From Limnohabitans sp. (GTDB taxonomy: Bacteria; Pseudomonadota; Gammaproteobacteria; Burkholderiales; Burkholderiaceae_C): DNA of 37,155 bases. The stretch covers positions 1-37,155 of the forward strand of contig SHXD01000027.1 in the NCBI GenBank assembly GCA_009693505.1. Direction: 5' to 3'. Below the pieces are notes generated by a model that did not search any database, had not been told where the DNA came from, and saw only the letters and a list, made by a program, of their open reading frames with translations. The position numbers were made by a program, and so were the translations under genes. Within the stretch, counting starts at the first letter, position 1; each line of letters opens with the position of its first letter. Shown in pieces: positions 1-9,565 of this stretch.

Positions 1-147
1 CAATATGTGCGCAACACATTGGGCATGAGTGTGTGCTGCATTGCACAGCTGTCCGATTTGCTGACCTACCTGTCTACGCAAACTGGCAACCAGATGGGTC
101 AACACCTGCCCAAGGTGCAAGCGTACAGAGACCGCTATGGGGTCTAA
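1..147 (+). CDS. pyrE: Orotate phosphoribosyltransferase, C-terminal end (partial)
   Basis: Only the last 48 codons and the TAA stop lie in the window; the 5' part is cut off by the window edge. The frame reads an Ile-Ala-x-Leu-x-Asp-Leu-x-x-Tyr-Leu segment and ends in K-V-Q-A-Y-R-D-R-Y-G-V. This matches the remembered C-terminus of proteobacterial PyrE (E. coli ends ...AVKAYREEFGV). PyrE makes orotidine 5'-phosphate from orotate and PRPP in pyrimidine synthesis. The identification rests on this short tail alone, so it is likely but not certain. Confidence 0.72.
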   Translation, partial: QYVRNTLGMSVCCIAQLSDLLTYLSTQTGNQMGQHLPKVQAYRDRYGV

Positions 148-201
148 GCCCAACCAGAATCCGAGCATTTCCTTGCCACTTTATGGCGCAATTAGGGGGT
201 T

Positions 202-263
202 TGAAGCGTAAAACCGTCATTTACGCTTCACATTTGAAGCGTAAATCCTTAAAATACGCTTCA
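202..263. repeat. Two tandem inverted repeats (four half-sites), candidate operator of the Fic gene
   Basis: Four copies of one half-site are seen. TGAAGCGTAAA (202-212) faces TTTACGCTTCA (220-230) across a 7-base loop. TGAAGCGTA (235-243) faces TACGCTTCA (255-263) across 11 bases. Like-oriented half-sites are 33 and 35 bases apart. The second palindrome ends on the A of the Fic start codon and the pair covers the predicted -35 and -10 boxes. That placement fits an operator for a repressor. The regulator is not known; the C-terminal helix-turn-helix-like part of the Fic protein is one candidate. Confidence 0.8.
227..263 (+). promoter_or_regulatory. Predicted promoter of the Fic gene, apparently leaderless
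   Basis: TTCACA (227-232) and TAAAAT (250-255) are separated by exactly 17 bases, a good sigma-70 pair. Seven bases after the -10 box comes the A of the ATG at 263, which is where transcription would be expected to start. No Shine-Dalgarno sequence precedes the ATG. The reading is a leaderless mRNA. Both boxes lie inside or beside the inverted repeats, so a bound protein would block RNA polymerase. Confidence 0.55.
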
Positions 264-1399
264 TGTACCTTTGGCAATCTCCTCAATGGCCTGACTTCAA
301 GGTCGACTTGGCAGCGCTGCAACCCACGCTGGCGGCTGCTCGGTTTGCACAAGGCAGAACCATGGGCTTGGCCACTCACTTGCAACTTGCAGACCTCGGT
401 GCATTGCAACTTCAGGGTTGGTCAGACGAGGCTTTGGCCACAGCACAAATCGAAGGCGAGATGTTGCAAGTCAATTCAGTGCGCGCCTCAGCCGCAAGGC
501 GGCTTGGCTTGTCAGACGGCAGAAAAATCAAACGCGATGCGCGCGCCGAGGCCACATTGAATGTGCTTCAAGCAGCTCTGCAAAACAGCCTTACACCGCT
601 AAGCCGTGACATGCTGTTTGACTGGCAAGCCGCTTTGTTTCCAACAGGTCGCAGCGGTATGCAAAAAATCCGCACGGGTGCGTACCGCAATGACAAAGAG
701 CCGATGCAAATCGTCACACCCCGAATGGGCAAGCCCGACATCGTTCACTACCAAGCGCCTGACTCCTCAGATGTTGGTCAAGAGATGAATGCCTTCATCC
801 AATGGTTCAACAGCAGTCAGCAAAAGCAAGATGGCTTGGTGCGCGCTGCCGTTGCGCACCTTTGGTTTGAAACCATACATCCCTTTGAAGATGGCAATGG
901 TCGCATTGGCCGCGCCTTGGTTGAAATGGCACTGGCGCAAGACTTGAAAACAGACCAACGTTTATGGAGCCTGTCACACCAAATATGGCAGCAACGCACA
1001 GGCTACTACGATCAATTGCAAGCGGCCACTGGCAGCAGCAGCATGGACGTCACCACTTGGGTTCAATGGTTTGTGGTGTGCATTCACAAAGCCGCCGACA
1101 GCAGTTGGGAACAGATGCAAGCGGCCATGCGCAAAACACGTTTTTGGGTTGAACTGCGTGAACAACATCCATCGCTCACGCCCACTCAAAGCAAAGCCAT
1201 CAACAAACTCTACGATGCAGAACCTGAAGGGTTCAGCGGCGGCATGAGTACTGAGAAATATGTCAACCTTTGCGAAGTGTCGCGGGCTACTGCCTATCGC
1301 GAATTGATGGGCTTGCGTGAGATGGGCTTGTTGGTTCTAACGGGCACCGGGCGCGGCACCCGTTACCAGTTATTGCATCGTCCAGCAGCTGGCTCATGA
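263..1399 (+). CDS. Fic-domain protein (DUF4172/Fic_N type) with C-terminal winged-helix-like region
   Basis: 378 residues. The N-terminus (M-Y-L-W-Q-x-P-x-W-P) is typical of the DUF4172 module found before many Fic domains. An inhibitory-helix motif, T-x-x-x-E-G (Thr60, Glu64, Gly65), lies N-terminal to the active site, which makes it a class II Fic protein. The full active motif H-P-F-E-D-G-N-G-R-I-G-R is at 206-217, so catalysis should be intact. Such enzymes usually transfer AMP from ATP to a target protein; the target here is unknown. Residues about 300-372 look like a winged helix (T-x-x-Q-x-x-A-I... S-R-A-T-A-Y-R-E-L... G-x-G-R-G-T-R-Y), suggesting DNA binding. The ATG at 263 is supported by the promoter position. 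The gene stands alone, between pyrE and the convergent gatB, with no antitoxin-like small gene beside it. Confidence 0.88.
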   Translation: MYLWQSPQWPDFKVDLAALQPTLAAARFAQGRTMGLATHLQLADLGALQLQGWSDEALATAQIEGEMLQVNSVRASAARRLGLSDGRKIKRDARAEATLNVLQAALQNSLTPLSRDMLFDWQAALFPTGRSGMQKIRTGAYRNDKEPMQIVTPRMGKPDIVHYQAPDSSDVGQEMNAFIQWFNSSQQKQDGLVRAAVAHLWFETIHPFEDGNGRIGRALVEMALAQDLKTDQRLWSLSHQIWQQRTGYYDQLQAATGSSSMDVTTWVQWFVVCIHKAADSSWEQMQAAMRKTRFWVELREQHPSLTPTQSKAINKLYDAEPEGFSGGMSTEKYVNLCEVSRATAYRELMGLREMGLLVLTGTGRGTRYQLLHRPAAGS

Positions 1400-1427
1400 T
1401 GTTGTGACTTTCGCATTTGAAACTGCT

Positions 1428-2885
1428 TTAGCCTTCTAATTTCTTCAGCAAAAGCTCATTCACCTGAGCAGGATTGGCCTTGCCTTTGCTGGCTTTCATG
1501 ATGGGGCCCACCAAGCCGTTCAAGGCCTTGCTGTTGCCCGCTCTGAACTCTTGCACGTTCTTCGGATTGGCAGCCAACACTTCGTCAATGATGGCTTCCA
1601 AGGCGCCAGTGTCGTTCATCTGCTTCAGGCCCTTGACCTCAATGATGGCGTCCACTTCACCGCCCTCTGTCCACAGCGCATCAAAGACTTGCTTGGCCGC
1701 GCTGTTGCTGATGGTGTTGTCGGCAATGCGGCCGATCATGGCGGCCAGTTGCGCAGCGCTCACCGGTGCATGTTCAATGCCTGCTTCACCCGCATTCAAA
1801 CGGCGCGATACCTCACCCATCACCCAGTTGCTGACCAGCTTGGCTTGACCACAAGCCTTGGCAGCGGCTTCAAAGTAAGCGGCCATGACTTTGCTTTGCG
1901 TAAGCGTGGTGGCGTCGTATTCAGGCAAGCCATAGTCGGCCACAAAACGCGCCGCCATGACACGCGGTAACTCGGTCATCTCGGATTGCACGCGCGCGAC
2001 CCAATCGCGACCAATGACCAAAGGCGGCAGATCGGGGTCGGGGAAGTAGCGGTAATCGGCCGCATCTTCTTTGGTGCGCATGGCGCGTGTTTCGCCAGTG
2101 TCTGGGTCGAAGAGCACGGTAGCCTGTTGAATGGCGTGGCCATCTTCAATTTGTTCAATTTGCCACCGCACTTCAAAGTCGATGGCTTGCTGCATGAACT
2201 TGAAGCTGTTCAAGTTTTTAATTTCGCGGCGGGTGCCCAAATCATCGCCGAGTTTTCGCACCGACACGTTGGCATCGCACCTGAAACTGCCCTCTTGCAT
2301 GTTGCCGTCGCAAATGCCAATCCAAGTGACAATTTTGTGCAACTCTTTGGCATAAGCCACCGCCTCATCGCTAGAGCGCATGTCGGGTTCGGTCACAATT
2401 TCTAGCAGCGGTGTACCGGCGCGGTTCAAGTCAATACCGCTTTGGCCAATGAAGTCTTCGTGCAAAGATTTGCCCGCGTCTTCTTCCAAGTGCGCACGCA
2501 CCAAGCGAACGGTTTTCTTTTCATCACCGACAAAGAAAGACACCTCGCCGCCTTGCACCACCGGAATTTCAAACTGACTGATTTGATAGCCCTTGGGCAG
2601 ATCGGGATAGAAATAATTTTTACGCGCAAAAATGCTTTGCTCGGCAATGTGCGCGCCTACCGCCAAACCCAACTCAATGGCACGCTCTACAGCGCCTTTG
2701 TTCATCACAGGCAGCGTGCCGGGCAAGGCCAAATCTACAGCGCAAGCTTGCGTGTTGGGCTCTGCGCCAAATGCTGTAGGTGCGCGGCTGAAAATTTTGC
2801 TTTGGGTAGAAAGTTGGGCATGCGTTTCAAACCCAATGACCACTTCGTAGCCTTGGACCAACAGAGATTTTAATTTCGTTGTCAT
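1428..2885 (-). CDS. gatB: Aspartyl/glutamyl-tRNA amidotransferase subunit B
   Basis: 485 residues, full length. GatB is the tRNA-binding kinase-like subunit of GatCAB. It activates the Asp or Glu side chain on mischarged tRNA(Asn) or tRNA(Gln) with ATP and receives ammonia from GatA. The N-terminus shows the family signature [14 protein letters not shown]. The region [14 protein letters not shown] and the C-terminal YqeY-like helical domain ending ...[11 protein letters not shown] are also typical. Its ATG overlaps the gatA stop by four bases (ATGA), so translation is probably coupled. It is the last gene of gatC-gatA-gatB and converges on the Fic gene, 28 bases away, with no obvious terminator. 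Confidence 0.97.
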   Translation of the reverse strand: MTTKLKSLLVQGYEVVIGFETHAQLSTQSKIFSRAPTAFGAEPNTQACAVDLALPGTLPVMNKGAVERAIELGLAVGAHIAEQSIFARKNYFYPDLPKGYQISQFEIPVVQGGEVSFFVGDEKKTVRLVRAHLEEDAGKSLHEDFIGQSGIDLNRAGTPLLEIVTEPDMRSSDEAVAYAKELHKIVTWIGICDGNMQEGSFRCDANVSVRKLGDDLGTRREIKNLNSFKFMQQAIDFEVRWQIEQIEDGHAIQQATVLFDPDTGETRAMRTKEDAADYRYFPDPDLPPLVIGRDWVARVQSEMTELPRVMAARFVADYGLPEYDATTLTQSKVMAAYFEAAAKACGQAKLVSNWVMGEVSRRLNAGEAGIEHAPVSAAQLAAMIGRIADNTISNSAAKQVFDALWTEGGEVDAIIEVKGLKQMNDTGALEAIIDEVLAANPKNVQEFRAGNSKALNGLVGPIMKASKGKANPAQVNELLLKKLEG

Positions 2886-4357
2886 TGAGCGCCTCCTGGT
2901 TGACGGAGGTGAAAGTCAGTGGCCTGCTGCAATCGGTACGCAGCATTGAGCAGCTGCGCTTCTTTGAAATAATTGCCAATGAGCTGCAAGCCAACAGGCA
3001 TGCCCTCTTCGCCAAAACCTGCTGGCACGCTCATGCCTGGCAAGCCCGCCAAAGAAGCTGGCAAGGTAAAAATATCGGCCAAATAATTGGCAACAGGGTC
3101 ATCTGTTTTTTCGCCCAATTTCCAAGCCACTGTGGGCGCCACAGGTCCTGCAATCACATCGCAAACTTTAAAGGCCTGCTGGAAATCATCTGAAATCATG
3201 CGGCGAATTTTTTGGGCTTGCAAATAGTACGCGTCGTAATAACCATGCGACAACACATAGGCGCCCGTCATGATGCGGCGCTTCACTTCTTCGCCAAAAC
3301 CTTCAGCGCGCGAGCGCTTGTACATGGACACCAAGTCTGTGTAATCTTTGGTGCGATGGCCAAACTTCACGCCATCAAAGCGACTCAAATTGCTGGACGC
3401 TTCTGCCGGTGCAATGATGTAGTAAACAGGAATAGAAAGCTCCGTGCGCGGCAAGCTGATGGGCACCAACTTGGCACCCAGTTTTTCATATTCTTTCAAC
3501 GCAGCATCCACCGCAGTGCGCACACCCGTTGCAAGGCCTTCACCAAAAAATTCTTTGGGAATGCCAATGCGCAAACCATCCAGTGACGCGTTCAAATCGC
3601 GCGCAAAGTTTTCTGCAGGCACATCGAGCGATGTAGAGTCGCGGTCTAAATCAGGGCCGCAAATGGCCGACAACATGAGCGCGCAATCTTCTGCGGTGCG
3701 CGCCATGGGGCCAGCTTGGTCCAAACTGGAAGCGTAGGCAATCATGCCGTAACGCGACGCACGGCCATACGTTGGCTTGATGCCGGTAATTCCGCAAAAG
3801 CTGGCTGGCTGGCGAATAGAGCCGCCGGTATCTGTACCCGTTGCTGCCGGCACCAAGCGCGCAGCCACAGCCGCCGAACTGCCACCCGAAGATCCACCCG
3901 GCACACGCGAGGTGTCCCACGGGTTGGTGACCGGTTTGTAGGCCGAGTTTTCGTTGGACGAGCCCATGGCGAATTCATCGCAATTGAGCTTACCCACATT
4001 GACCATGCCCGCGCCGCCAGCCTGCACGCCCAATTTGCGCACCACAGTGGCGTCAAAGGGTGAGCGATAGCCCTCTAGTATTTTGGAGCCGGCTGTAGTG
4101 GGAAAGTCGGTGGTGACAAAAATGTCTTTATGCGCCATGGGCACACCGGCCAAGGGGCCCGCTGTGCCTGCGGCCAACTGCGCATCAGCTTCTTTGGCTT
4201 GCGCCAACGTAGCCTCAGGATTGAAGCTTAAAAAAGCACCCGAGATGTCGGCCTGGCTGCGCGCCAAAAAGTGTTGGGCGACCTCTGTGGCGCTGATTTT
4301 TTTAGCGCGAAGTTCGTTCGCCAAAGCGGCTACGGTCATGTCGTGTAAAGCTGTCAT
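2882..4357 (-). CDS. gatA: Aspartyl/glutamyl-tRNA amidotransferase subunit A
   Basis: 491 residues, the usual size. GatA is the glutaminase subunit: it releases ammonia from glutamine and channels it to GatB. The amidase signature is complete: Lys77 in A-H-K-D-I-F, the G-G-S-S-G-G-S-S run at 154-161 holding the cis-Ser (about Ser156), and Ser180 in D-T-G-G-S-I-R-Q-P as nucleophile. The start follows gatC by nine bases and the stop overlaps the gatB start by four bases, so the three genes form one operon. Confidence 0.97.
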   Translation of the reverse strand: MTALHDMTVAALANELRAKKISATEVAQHFLARSQADISGAFLSFNPEATLAQAKEADAQLAAGTAGPLAGVPMAHKDIFVTTDFPTTAGSKILEGYRSPFDATVVRKLGVQAGGAGMVNVGKLNCDEFAMGSSNENSAYKPVTNPWDTSRVPGGSSGGSSAAVAARLVPAATGTDTGGSIRQPASFCGITGIKPTYGRASRYGMIAYASSLDQAGPMARTAEDCALMLSAICGPDLDRDSTSLDVPAENFARDLNASLDGLRIGIPKEFFGEGLATGVRTAVDAALKEYEKLGAKLVPISLPRTELSIPVYYIIAPAEASSNLSRFDGVKFGHRTKDYTDLVSMYKRSRAEGFGEEVKRRIMTGAYVLSHGYYDAYYLQAQKIRRMISDDFQQAFKVCDVIAGPVAPTVAWKLGEKTDDPVANYLADIFTLPASLAGLPGMSVPAGFGEEGMPVGLQLIGNYFKEAQLLNAAYRLQQATDFHLRQPGGAQ

Positions 4358-4366
4358 GTGGCCCCC

Positions 4367-4666
4367 TTACTCGATCACTTTGGGAACCAAAAACAGGCCG
4401 CGCTCGACAGCAGGTGCACTTCGTTGGTTGGCTTCCCGTTGGTTGGGCTCGCTGGCTATGTCGTCGCGCAAACGCAGCGCCACTTCCTGAATGGTGGCAA
4501 TGGGGTGCGGCAAGGGCTCAACGCCGGTGGTGTCCACAGCGCGCATGGCTTCCACAATGCTGAAAAAGCCGTTGATTTGGTCCAACATGCGTTGGCCCTC
4601 CTCGGGCGGAAGCTCTAACCGAGCCAAATTGGCAATCTGGTCAATTTCTTGGGCGGTCAATGACAT
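4367..4666 (-). CDS. gatC: Aspartyl/glutamyl-tRNA amidotransferase subunit C
   Basis: 99 residues, typical of GatC, the small subunit that wraps around GatA and stabilises its contact with GatB. The N-terminus reads [18 protein letters not shown] and a later stretch reads [12 protein letters not shown], both family hallmarks. It is the first gene of the operon. The leader before the ATG is AT-rich and has only a weak ribosome binding site. Confidence 0.95.
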   Translation of the reverse strand: MSLTAQEIDQIANLARLELPPEEGQRMLDQINGFFSIVEAMRAVDTTGVEPLPHPIATIQEVALRLRDDIASEPNQREANQRSAPAVERGLFLVPKVIE

Positions 4667-4706
4667 AAAAATTAATTCTTTACAGGCTCTTTACTGGCGT
4701 TGATGG

Positions 4707-4720
4707 CTCCAAATTTGGAG
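4707..4720. repeat. 14-base perfect palindrome in the gatC leader
   Basis: CTCCAAATTTGGAG reads the same on both strands. It lies between the predicted gatCAB promoter and gatC, so it would be in the 5' untranslated RNA. It could be an operator or a short hairpin; nothing else in the sequence decides. Confidence 0.45.
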
Positions 4721-4753
4721 GCGGAATCAGCGTTTTTTTTCAAGCGATGGGTT

Positions 4754-4783
4754 ATTATCGTGTGTTCGCTGCTAGCTCTTCAA
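4754..4783 (-). promoter_or_regulatory. Predicted gatCAB promoter
   Basis: On the minus strand TTGAAG (4783-4778) and GATAAT (4759-4754) are 18 bases apart, which would give a leader of about 80 bases before gatC. The same AT-rich core also reads TATTAT on the plus strand (4753-4758), a possible but poor -10 box for mreB because no good -35 box sits upstream of it. The 207-base gap 4667-4873 must hold divergent promoters for gatC and mreB. Confidence 0.4.
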
Positions 4784-4861
4784 AAAAGCCAGTTCAAGCC
4801 CACAATTTACACCCTTCAATGCCCCCTAACTGCAGGCTTGCAAGATGAAGCCGGCAGTTGA

Positions 4862-5917
<1,056 letters not shown>

Positions 5918-5931
5918 CACGGGCGCAATTC

Positions 5932-6813
5932 ATGGCGCTGGAGTCTCTTGACCGCTCACCCCCACCCTTTTTCAGGGTGGGCTTTGCGCCCCTGACCAAG
6001 CTCATTTTTTTCAGTGCACTCTCTTTGCTGCTTGTGTTTGGTGACAAACAACTGCAGTTCACCAAGCCCTTGCGTGCGGGGCTTTCAACCCTCATTCTTC
6101 CGATTCAATGGTTGGTGCTACAACCAGGCGAAGCTTTGTCGGCCATGGCCACTTATTTTCAGAACTTGGACCAAGCCCAAACAAATCTCAAGGCCGCAGA
6201 GCTTAAGGTGCTTCAGCAGTCTGTTCGCTCACAGCAAGTAGAGCAGTTGCAAATTGAAAACCAAAATCTTCGCCAACTCATGGGCCTTCAATCGAGCATG
6301 GCGGTTGCATCTCAGACCGCCGAAGTCCTGTTTGATGTTCCAGACCCCTACAACCAACGCATTGTGATTGACCGAGGTCAACTCAAAAACGTGGCCCTGG
6401 GATCGCCCGTCATTGACGCGGGTGGCGTGGTTGGACAAGTTACCCGCGTTTATCCCTTGACCTCCGAGGTCACCCTGCTGACCGACAAGGACCAAAGCAT
6501 TCCTGTGCTCAACAGCCGCACAGGCGCGCGCAACATCACCAGTGGCGACGTCTTAGCAGGGCTGCCCATGATCGAGCTTAAATTTGTGCCTGCCAGTGCC
6601 GATGTGAAAGAGGGCGACTTGCTTACCACCAGTGGCATTGATGGCGTCTACCCTGCAGGAATTCAAGTGGCGCGCATCAGTCACATTGAGCGGCGCGTTG
6701 ATATTTCCTTTGCCAGAATTCATGCAAGTCCCTTGGCAGAACTCAAAGGCCGCCATGTCTTGATTTTGCAGCCCACTGCGGCTTCAGCGCTCAACAAAGG
6801 CAAAACGCCATGA
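5932..6813 (+). CDS. mreC: Rod shape-determining protein MreC
   Basis: 293 residues, usual for MreC. It spans the inner membrane once (about residues 22-40) and has a coiled coil (about 67-105, rich in Gln, Leu and Glu). The periplasmic beta-barrel part contains the family motifs V-I-D-A-G-G-V-V-G-Q-V and L-L-T-D-K-D-Q-S-I-P-V. MreC activates PBP2 within the elongasome. The ORF ends in a four-base ATGA overlap with mreD. Confidence 0.95.
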   Translation: MALESLDRSPPPFFRVGFAPLTKLIFFSALSLLLVFGDKQLQFTKPLRAGLSTLILPIQWLVLQPGEALSAMATYFQNLDQAQTNLKAAELKVLQQSVRSQQVEQLQIENQNLRQLMGLQSSMAVASQTAEVLFDVPDPYNQRIVIDRGQLKNVALGSPVIDAGGVVGQVTRVYPLTSEVTLLTDKDQSIPVLNSRTGARNITSGDVLAGLPMIELKFVPASADVKEGDLLTTSGIDGVYPAGIQVARISHIERRVDISFARIHASPLAELKGRHVLILQPTAASALNKGKTP

Positions 6814-7331
6814 TCTTGAGCCGCCGCGAGGCCTTGTTGTTGCCCGTCAGCCCATGGTTCGTCGCATTGAGCCTTTTAATGTCCTTGCTGCTCAGCATGT
6901 TGCTGGGCTTGTCGCAAGCCCTTTGGCTGCCAGATATTTTGGCTGTTAGTATTTTCTTTTGGGGCATCCACCAGCCTCGCCGCGTTGGCATGGCCACTGC
7001 ATTCATACTCGGCTTGTGGATGGATGTTCAGCATTCTGCCCTGTTGGGTCAGCATGCTTTGTCGTATGTTGTGCTCAGTTATTTCGCGTTCAGCATGCAC
7101 CGCCGCCTACTTTGGTTTCCCATCAAAGAGCAGATGCTTCAAATCGTGCCATTCTTTATTTTGGCAGAGGCCATTGGCATGCTCATCCGTTTAAGCACTG
7201 GCGATGATTTTCCAGGTTGGACCATGTTGCTGTCGCCCTTCATCGAAACTTTGTTGTGGCCTGTGGCCAATTTCATTTTGCTTGCGCCGCAACGAAGAGC
7301 ACATGACCCCGATTCCAATCGGCCAATTTAA
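6810..7331 (+). CDS. mreD: Rod shape-determining protein MreD
   Basis: 173 residues and strongly hydrophobic, with about five membrane segments, as expected of MreD, the integral membrane partner of MreB, MreC, PBP2 and RodA. Family features include P-D-I-L-A-V near 38-43 and G-L-W-M-D-V-Q-H-S-A-L-L-G in the middle. The start overlaps the end of mreC by four bases, and the stop is three bases before mrdA, so this is a tightly coupled operon. Confidence 0.92.
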   Translation: MILSRREALLLPVSPWFVALSLLMSLLLSMLLGLSQALWLPDILAVSIFFWGIHQPRRVGMATAFILGLWMDVQHSALLGQHALSYVVLSYFAFSMHRRLLWFPIKEQMLQIVPFFILAEAIGMLIRLSTGDDFPGWTMLLSPFIETLLWPVANFILLAPQRRAHDPDSNRPI

Positions 7332-7334
7332 AGC

Positions 7335-9329
7335 ATGGCCTTTCACCTGCCCTCGTTGAGCGAGTTGCGCAACACCGAGTTTGAAATATTCAAATTTCAA
7401 ACCCGTGTGGTGATTTTGCAAGGCGTGGTCTTGGTGTGCTTTGCTCTCTTGGGCATTCGCTTGTTTTACCTGCAAGTCATTCGCCATGAAGACTTGCTAG
7501 AACAAGCTGAAAACAACCGAACGGCTGTGCTTCCCACAGTGCCCAACCGAGGCAACATCCTTGATCGCAATGGCGTGGTGTTGGCCAATAACTACTCAGC
7601 TTACACCCTAGAAATTACGCCTTCGCGCGTGAAAGACTTGGAAGCTACCATCGACAGCTTGTCGGAAATCATAGACATTCCACTGCGCGACAGAAGACGG
7701 TTTAAGCGCATGCGCGAAGAGTCCAAAAACTTCGACTCACTGCCTATTCGCTCGCGACTGACCGACGAAGAAGTAGCCAAATTCACGGCACAGCAATTTA
7801 GATTTCCAGGCGTTGAAATCAAAGCTCGGTTGTTTCGCAATTACCCCTTTGGCCATTTAGGCAGCCATGTCGTGGGTTACATCGGGCGCATCAATCAAAA
7901 AGAAAAAGAGCAAATTGAAGAGAGTGACGACGAAGGCAATTACCGCGGTACGCAATACATCGGCAAGCTTGGTGTAGAGCAACGCTACGAACGTGAACTT
8001 CACGGTATTACAGGTGTGCAGGAAGTCGAAACATCTGCTGGCGGTCGCGCCGTCAGACGACTTGCAAGTCGACCCGCCACACCGGGTCAAAATGTCGTTT
8101 TGTCCATCGACATCAAATTGCAAAAGATGATTGAAGACTTGTATGGCGAGCGGCGGGGCGCCTTGGTTGCACTCGACCCCCGCACAGGCGAAATCTTGGC
8201 CTTCGTCAGCAAGCCCACGTTCGACCCCAATTTATTTGTCGATGGCATCGACAGCGAAAGCTGGAAACTCTTGAGTGAGTCGATTGACAAGCCTTTGTTA
8301 AATCGCGCGATGCGAGGCACCTACCCACCCGGCTCGACCTACAAACCTTTCATGGCCATGGCAGCCCTTGAAACTGGCAAACGCGGCGCCAGCGAAATTG
8401 TCAATGACGCCGGTTCTTGGACCTATGGTGGACACACTTTTAGAAGCCACGGCGATGCAGGCTTGGGGCCTGTCGACATGGTCAAATCCATCGTGCTCTC
8501 CAGCAATGTTTACTACTACTCATTGGCCAACACCATGGGTGTTGACACCATTCATGACTTCATGAAACCCCTCGGATTTGGCCAAATTACAGGGGTCGAT
8601 TTACCTGGTGAGTTGCGCGGCACCTTGCCCAGTACAGAATGGAAAAAGAAAACTTATAAAAAGCCAGAGCAACAACGTTGGTATGGCGGTGAAACTATTT
8701 CGCTGGGTATTGGACAAGGCTACAACGCCTTCACCATGCTGCAGTTGGCAACGGCCACCACCACATTGGCCAATGGCGGCATTTACCGCAAGCCCCGTTT
8801 GGTCATGGCCACCCAAGATCCCATTCAACGCATAGACCGCGCTGTTGCCGGTGAAGAGTCCATCCATTTAGGCTTCAAGCCAGAAAACGTGGCAGTGGTT
8901 CATCAAGGCTTGATCGGTGTGGCCAAAGAAGGCACCGCTGCACGTGTGTTTGCTGGCACAACTTATCAAAGCGCCGGCAAAACAGGCACGGCACAAGCCG
9001 TCACGATTGGACAAAAAGACAAATACAACGCCAGCAAGTTGGACGAGCATCAACGCGATCATGCTTTGTACATAGCGTTTGCCCCCGCACAGAATCCCCA
9101 AATTGCGTTGGCCATCGTGGTCGAAAACGCAGGCTTTGGTGCCGCTCAAGCCGCACCCATTGCCAGGCGCATTTTTGATTATTGGTTAGTGGGTGACTAC
9201 CCCAGCGTACAAGACATTGAGGCTTCTCAAAAAGGCCAGGCATCAACCCCAATTGGCGTTCGCAGGCGCAAAGACGATATTCAACTCGTGCCCAGCGAAG
9301 GCGTAGTGGGCGGCATTAAAAATCGCTGA
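7335..9329 (+). CDS. mrdA: Penicillin-binding protein 2 (peptidoglycan transpeptidase)
   Basis: 664 residues. PBP2 cross-links peptidoglycan during cell elongation and is the target of mecillinam-type drugs. One N-terminal membrane anchor is at about 25-46, followed by a dimerisation/pedestal part with R-G-N-I-L-D-R-N-G at 72-80. The three transpeptidase motifs are all present: S-T-Y-K (Ser334, Lys337), S-S-N (389-391) and K-T-G (549-551). It follows mreD by three bases. The usual next gene, rodA, is not found here; instead a minus-strand tRNA lies five bases beyond the stop. Confidence 0.97.
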   Translation: MAFHLPSLSELRNTEFEIFKFQTRVVILQGVVLVCFALLGIRLFYLQVIRHEDLLEQAENNRTAVLPTVPNRGNILDRNGVVLANNYSAYTLEITPSRVKDLEATIDSLSEIIDIPLRDRRRFKRMREESKNFDSLPIRSRLTDEEVAKFTAQQFRFPGVEIKARLFRNYPFGHLGSHVVGYIGRINQKEKEQIEESDDEGNYRGTQYIGKLGVEQRYERELHGITGVQEVETSAGGRAVRRLASRPATPGQNVVLSIDIKLQKMIEDLYGERRGALVALDPRTGEILAFVSKPTFDPNLFVDGIDSESWKLLSESIDKPLLNRAMRGTYPPGSTYKPFMAMAALETGKRGASEIVNDAGSWTYGGHTFRSHGDAGLGPVDMVKSIVLSSNVYYYSLANTMGVDTIHDFMKPLGFGQITGVDLPGELRGTLPSTEWKKKTYKKPEQQRWYGGETISLGIGQGYNAFTMLQLATATTTLANGGIYRKPRLVMATQDPIQRIDRAVAGEESIHLGFKPENVAVVHQGLIGVAKEGTAARVFAGTTYQSAGKTGTAQAVTIGQKDKYNASKLDEHQRDHALYIAFAPAQNPQIALAIVVENAGFGAAQAAPIARRIFDYWLVGDYPSVQDIEASQKGQASTPIGVRRRKDDIQLVPSEGVVGGIKNR

Positions 9330-9334
9330 AGAAG

Positions 9335-9410
9335 TGGTGCGGCTGGCGGGGATCGAACCCACGACCCTTGGCTTCGGAGGCCAATACTCTATCCACTGAG
9401 CTACAGCCGC
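9335..9410 (-). tRNA. tRNA-Arg, anticodon CCG
   Basis: The minus strand folds as a full cloverleaf. GCGGCTG (9410-9404) pairs with CAGCCGC, followed by discriminator A and an encoded CCA at 9337-9335. The anticodon stem TTGGC/GCCAA encloses loop CTCCGAA, so the anticodon is CCG, reading the arginine codon CGG. The T arm has GGTTCGATCC. The 3' end is five bases from the mrdA stop on the opposite strand, so any terminator for this tRNA would have to lie inside mrdA. Confidence 0.95.
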
Positions 9411-9500
9411 GCCTGATTCATTGCTGAGAATGGAAGCCGATTATGGCATGCGCGCCCTTATTTCATGGATTTCAAAGGCCAGCCCAAAAGTCTCGGAGGT

Positions 9501-9506
9501 TATAAT
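9501..9506 (+). promoter_or_regulatory. Candidate -10 box for the membrane cytochrome c gene
   Basis: A perfect TATAAT lies 59 bases before the ATG at 9566. No convincing -35 box is seen 16-18 bases upstream, so this is a -10 match only. Confidence 0.35.
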
Positions 9507-9565
9507 TGAAGGCTGATTCCGAACAACCGGATACCACAGTTCACTAGAGATTCATTGAGGACGCT

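Noticed and set aside
202..263. Repeated short motif that might suggest a CRISPR array
   Set aside because: The units alternate in orientation, are only 9-11 bases long and have spacers of 4-11 bases; they are operator-like inverted repeats.
33..560. 175-codon open frame on the plus strand
   Set aside because: It overlaps the pyrE end and the Fic gene in another frame and shows no recognisable protein features.
263..1399. Fic gene as part of a toxin-antitoxin pair
   Set aside because: No small partner gene is adjacent, and the inhibitory helix is inside the same protein.
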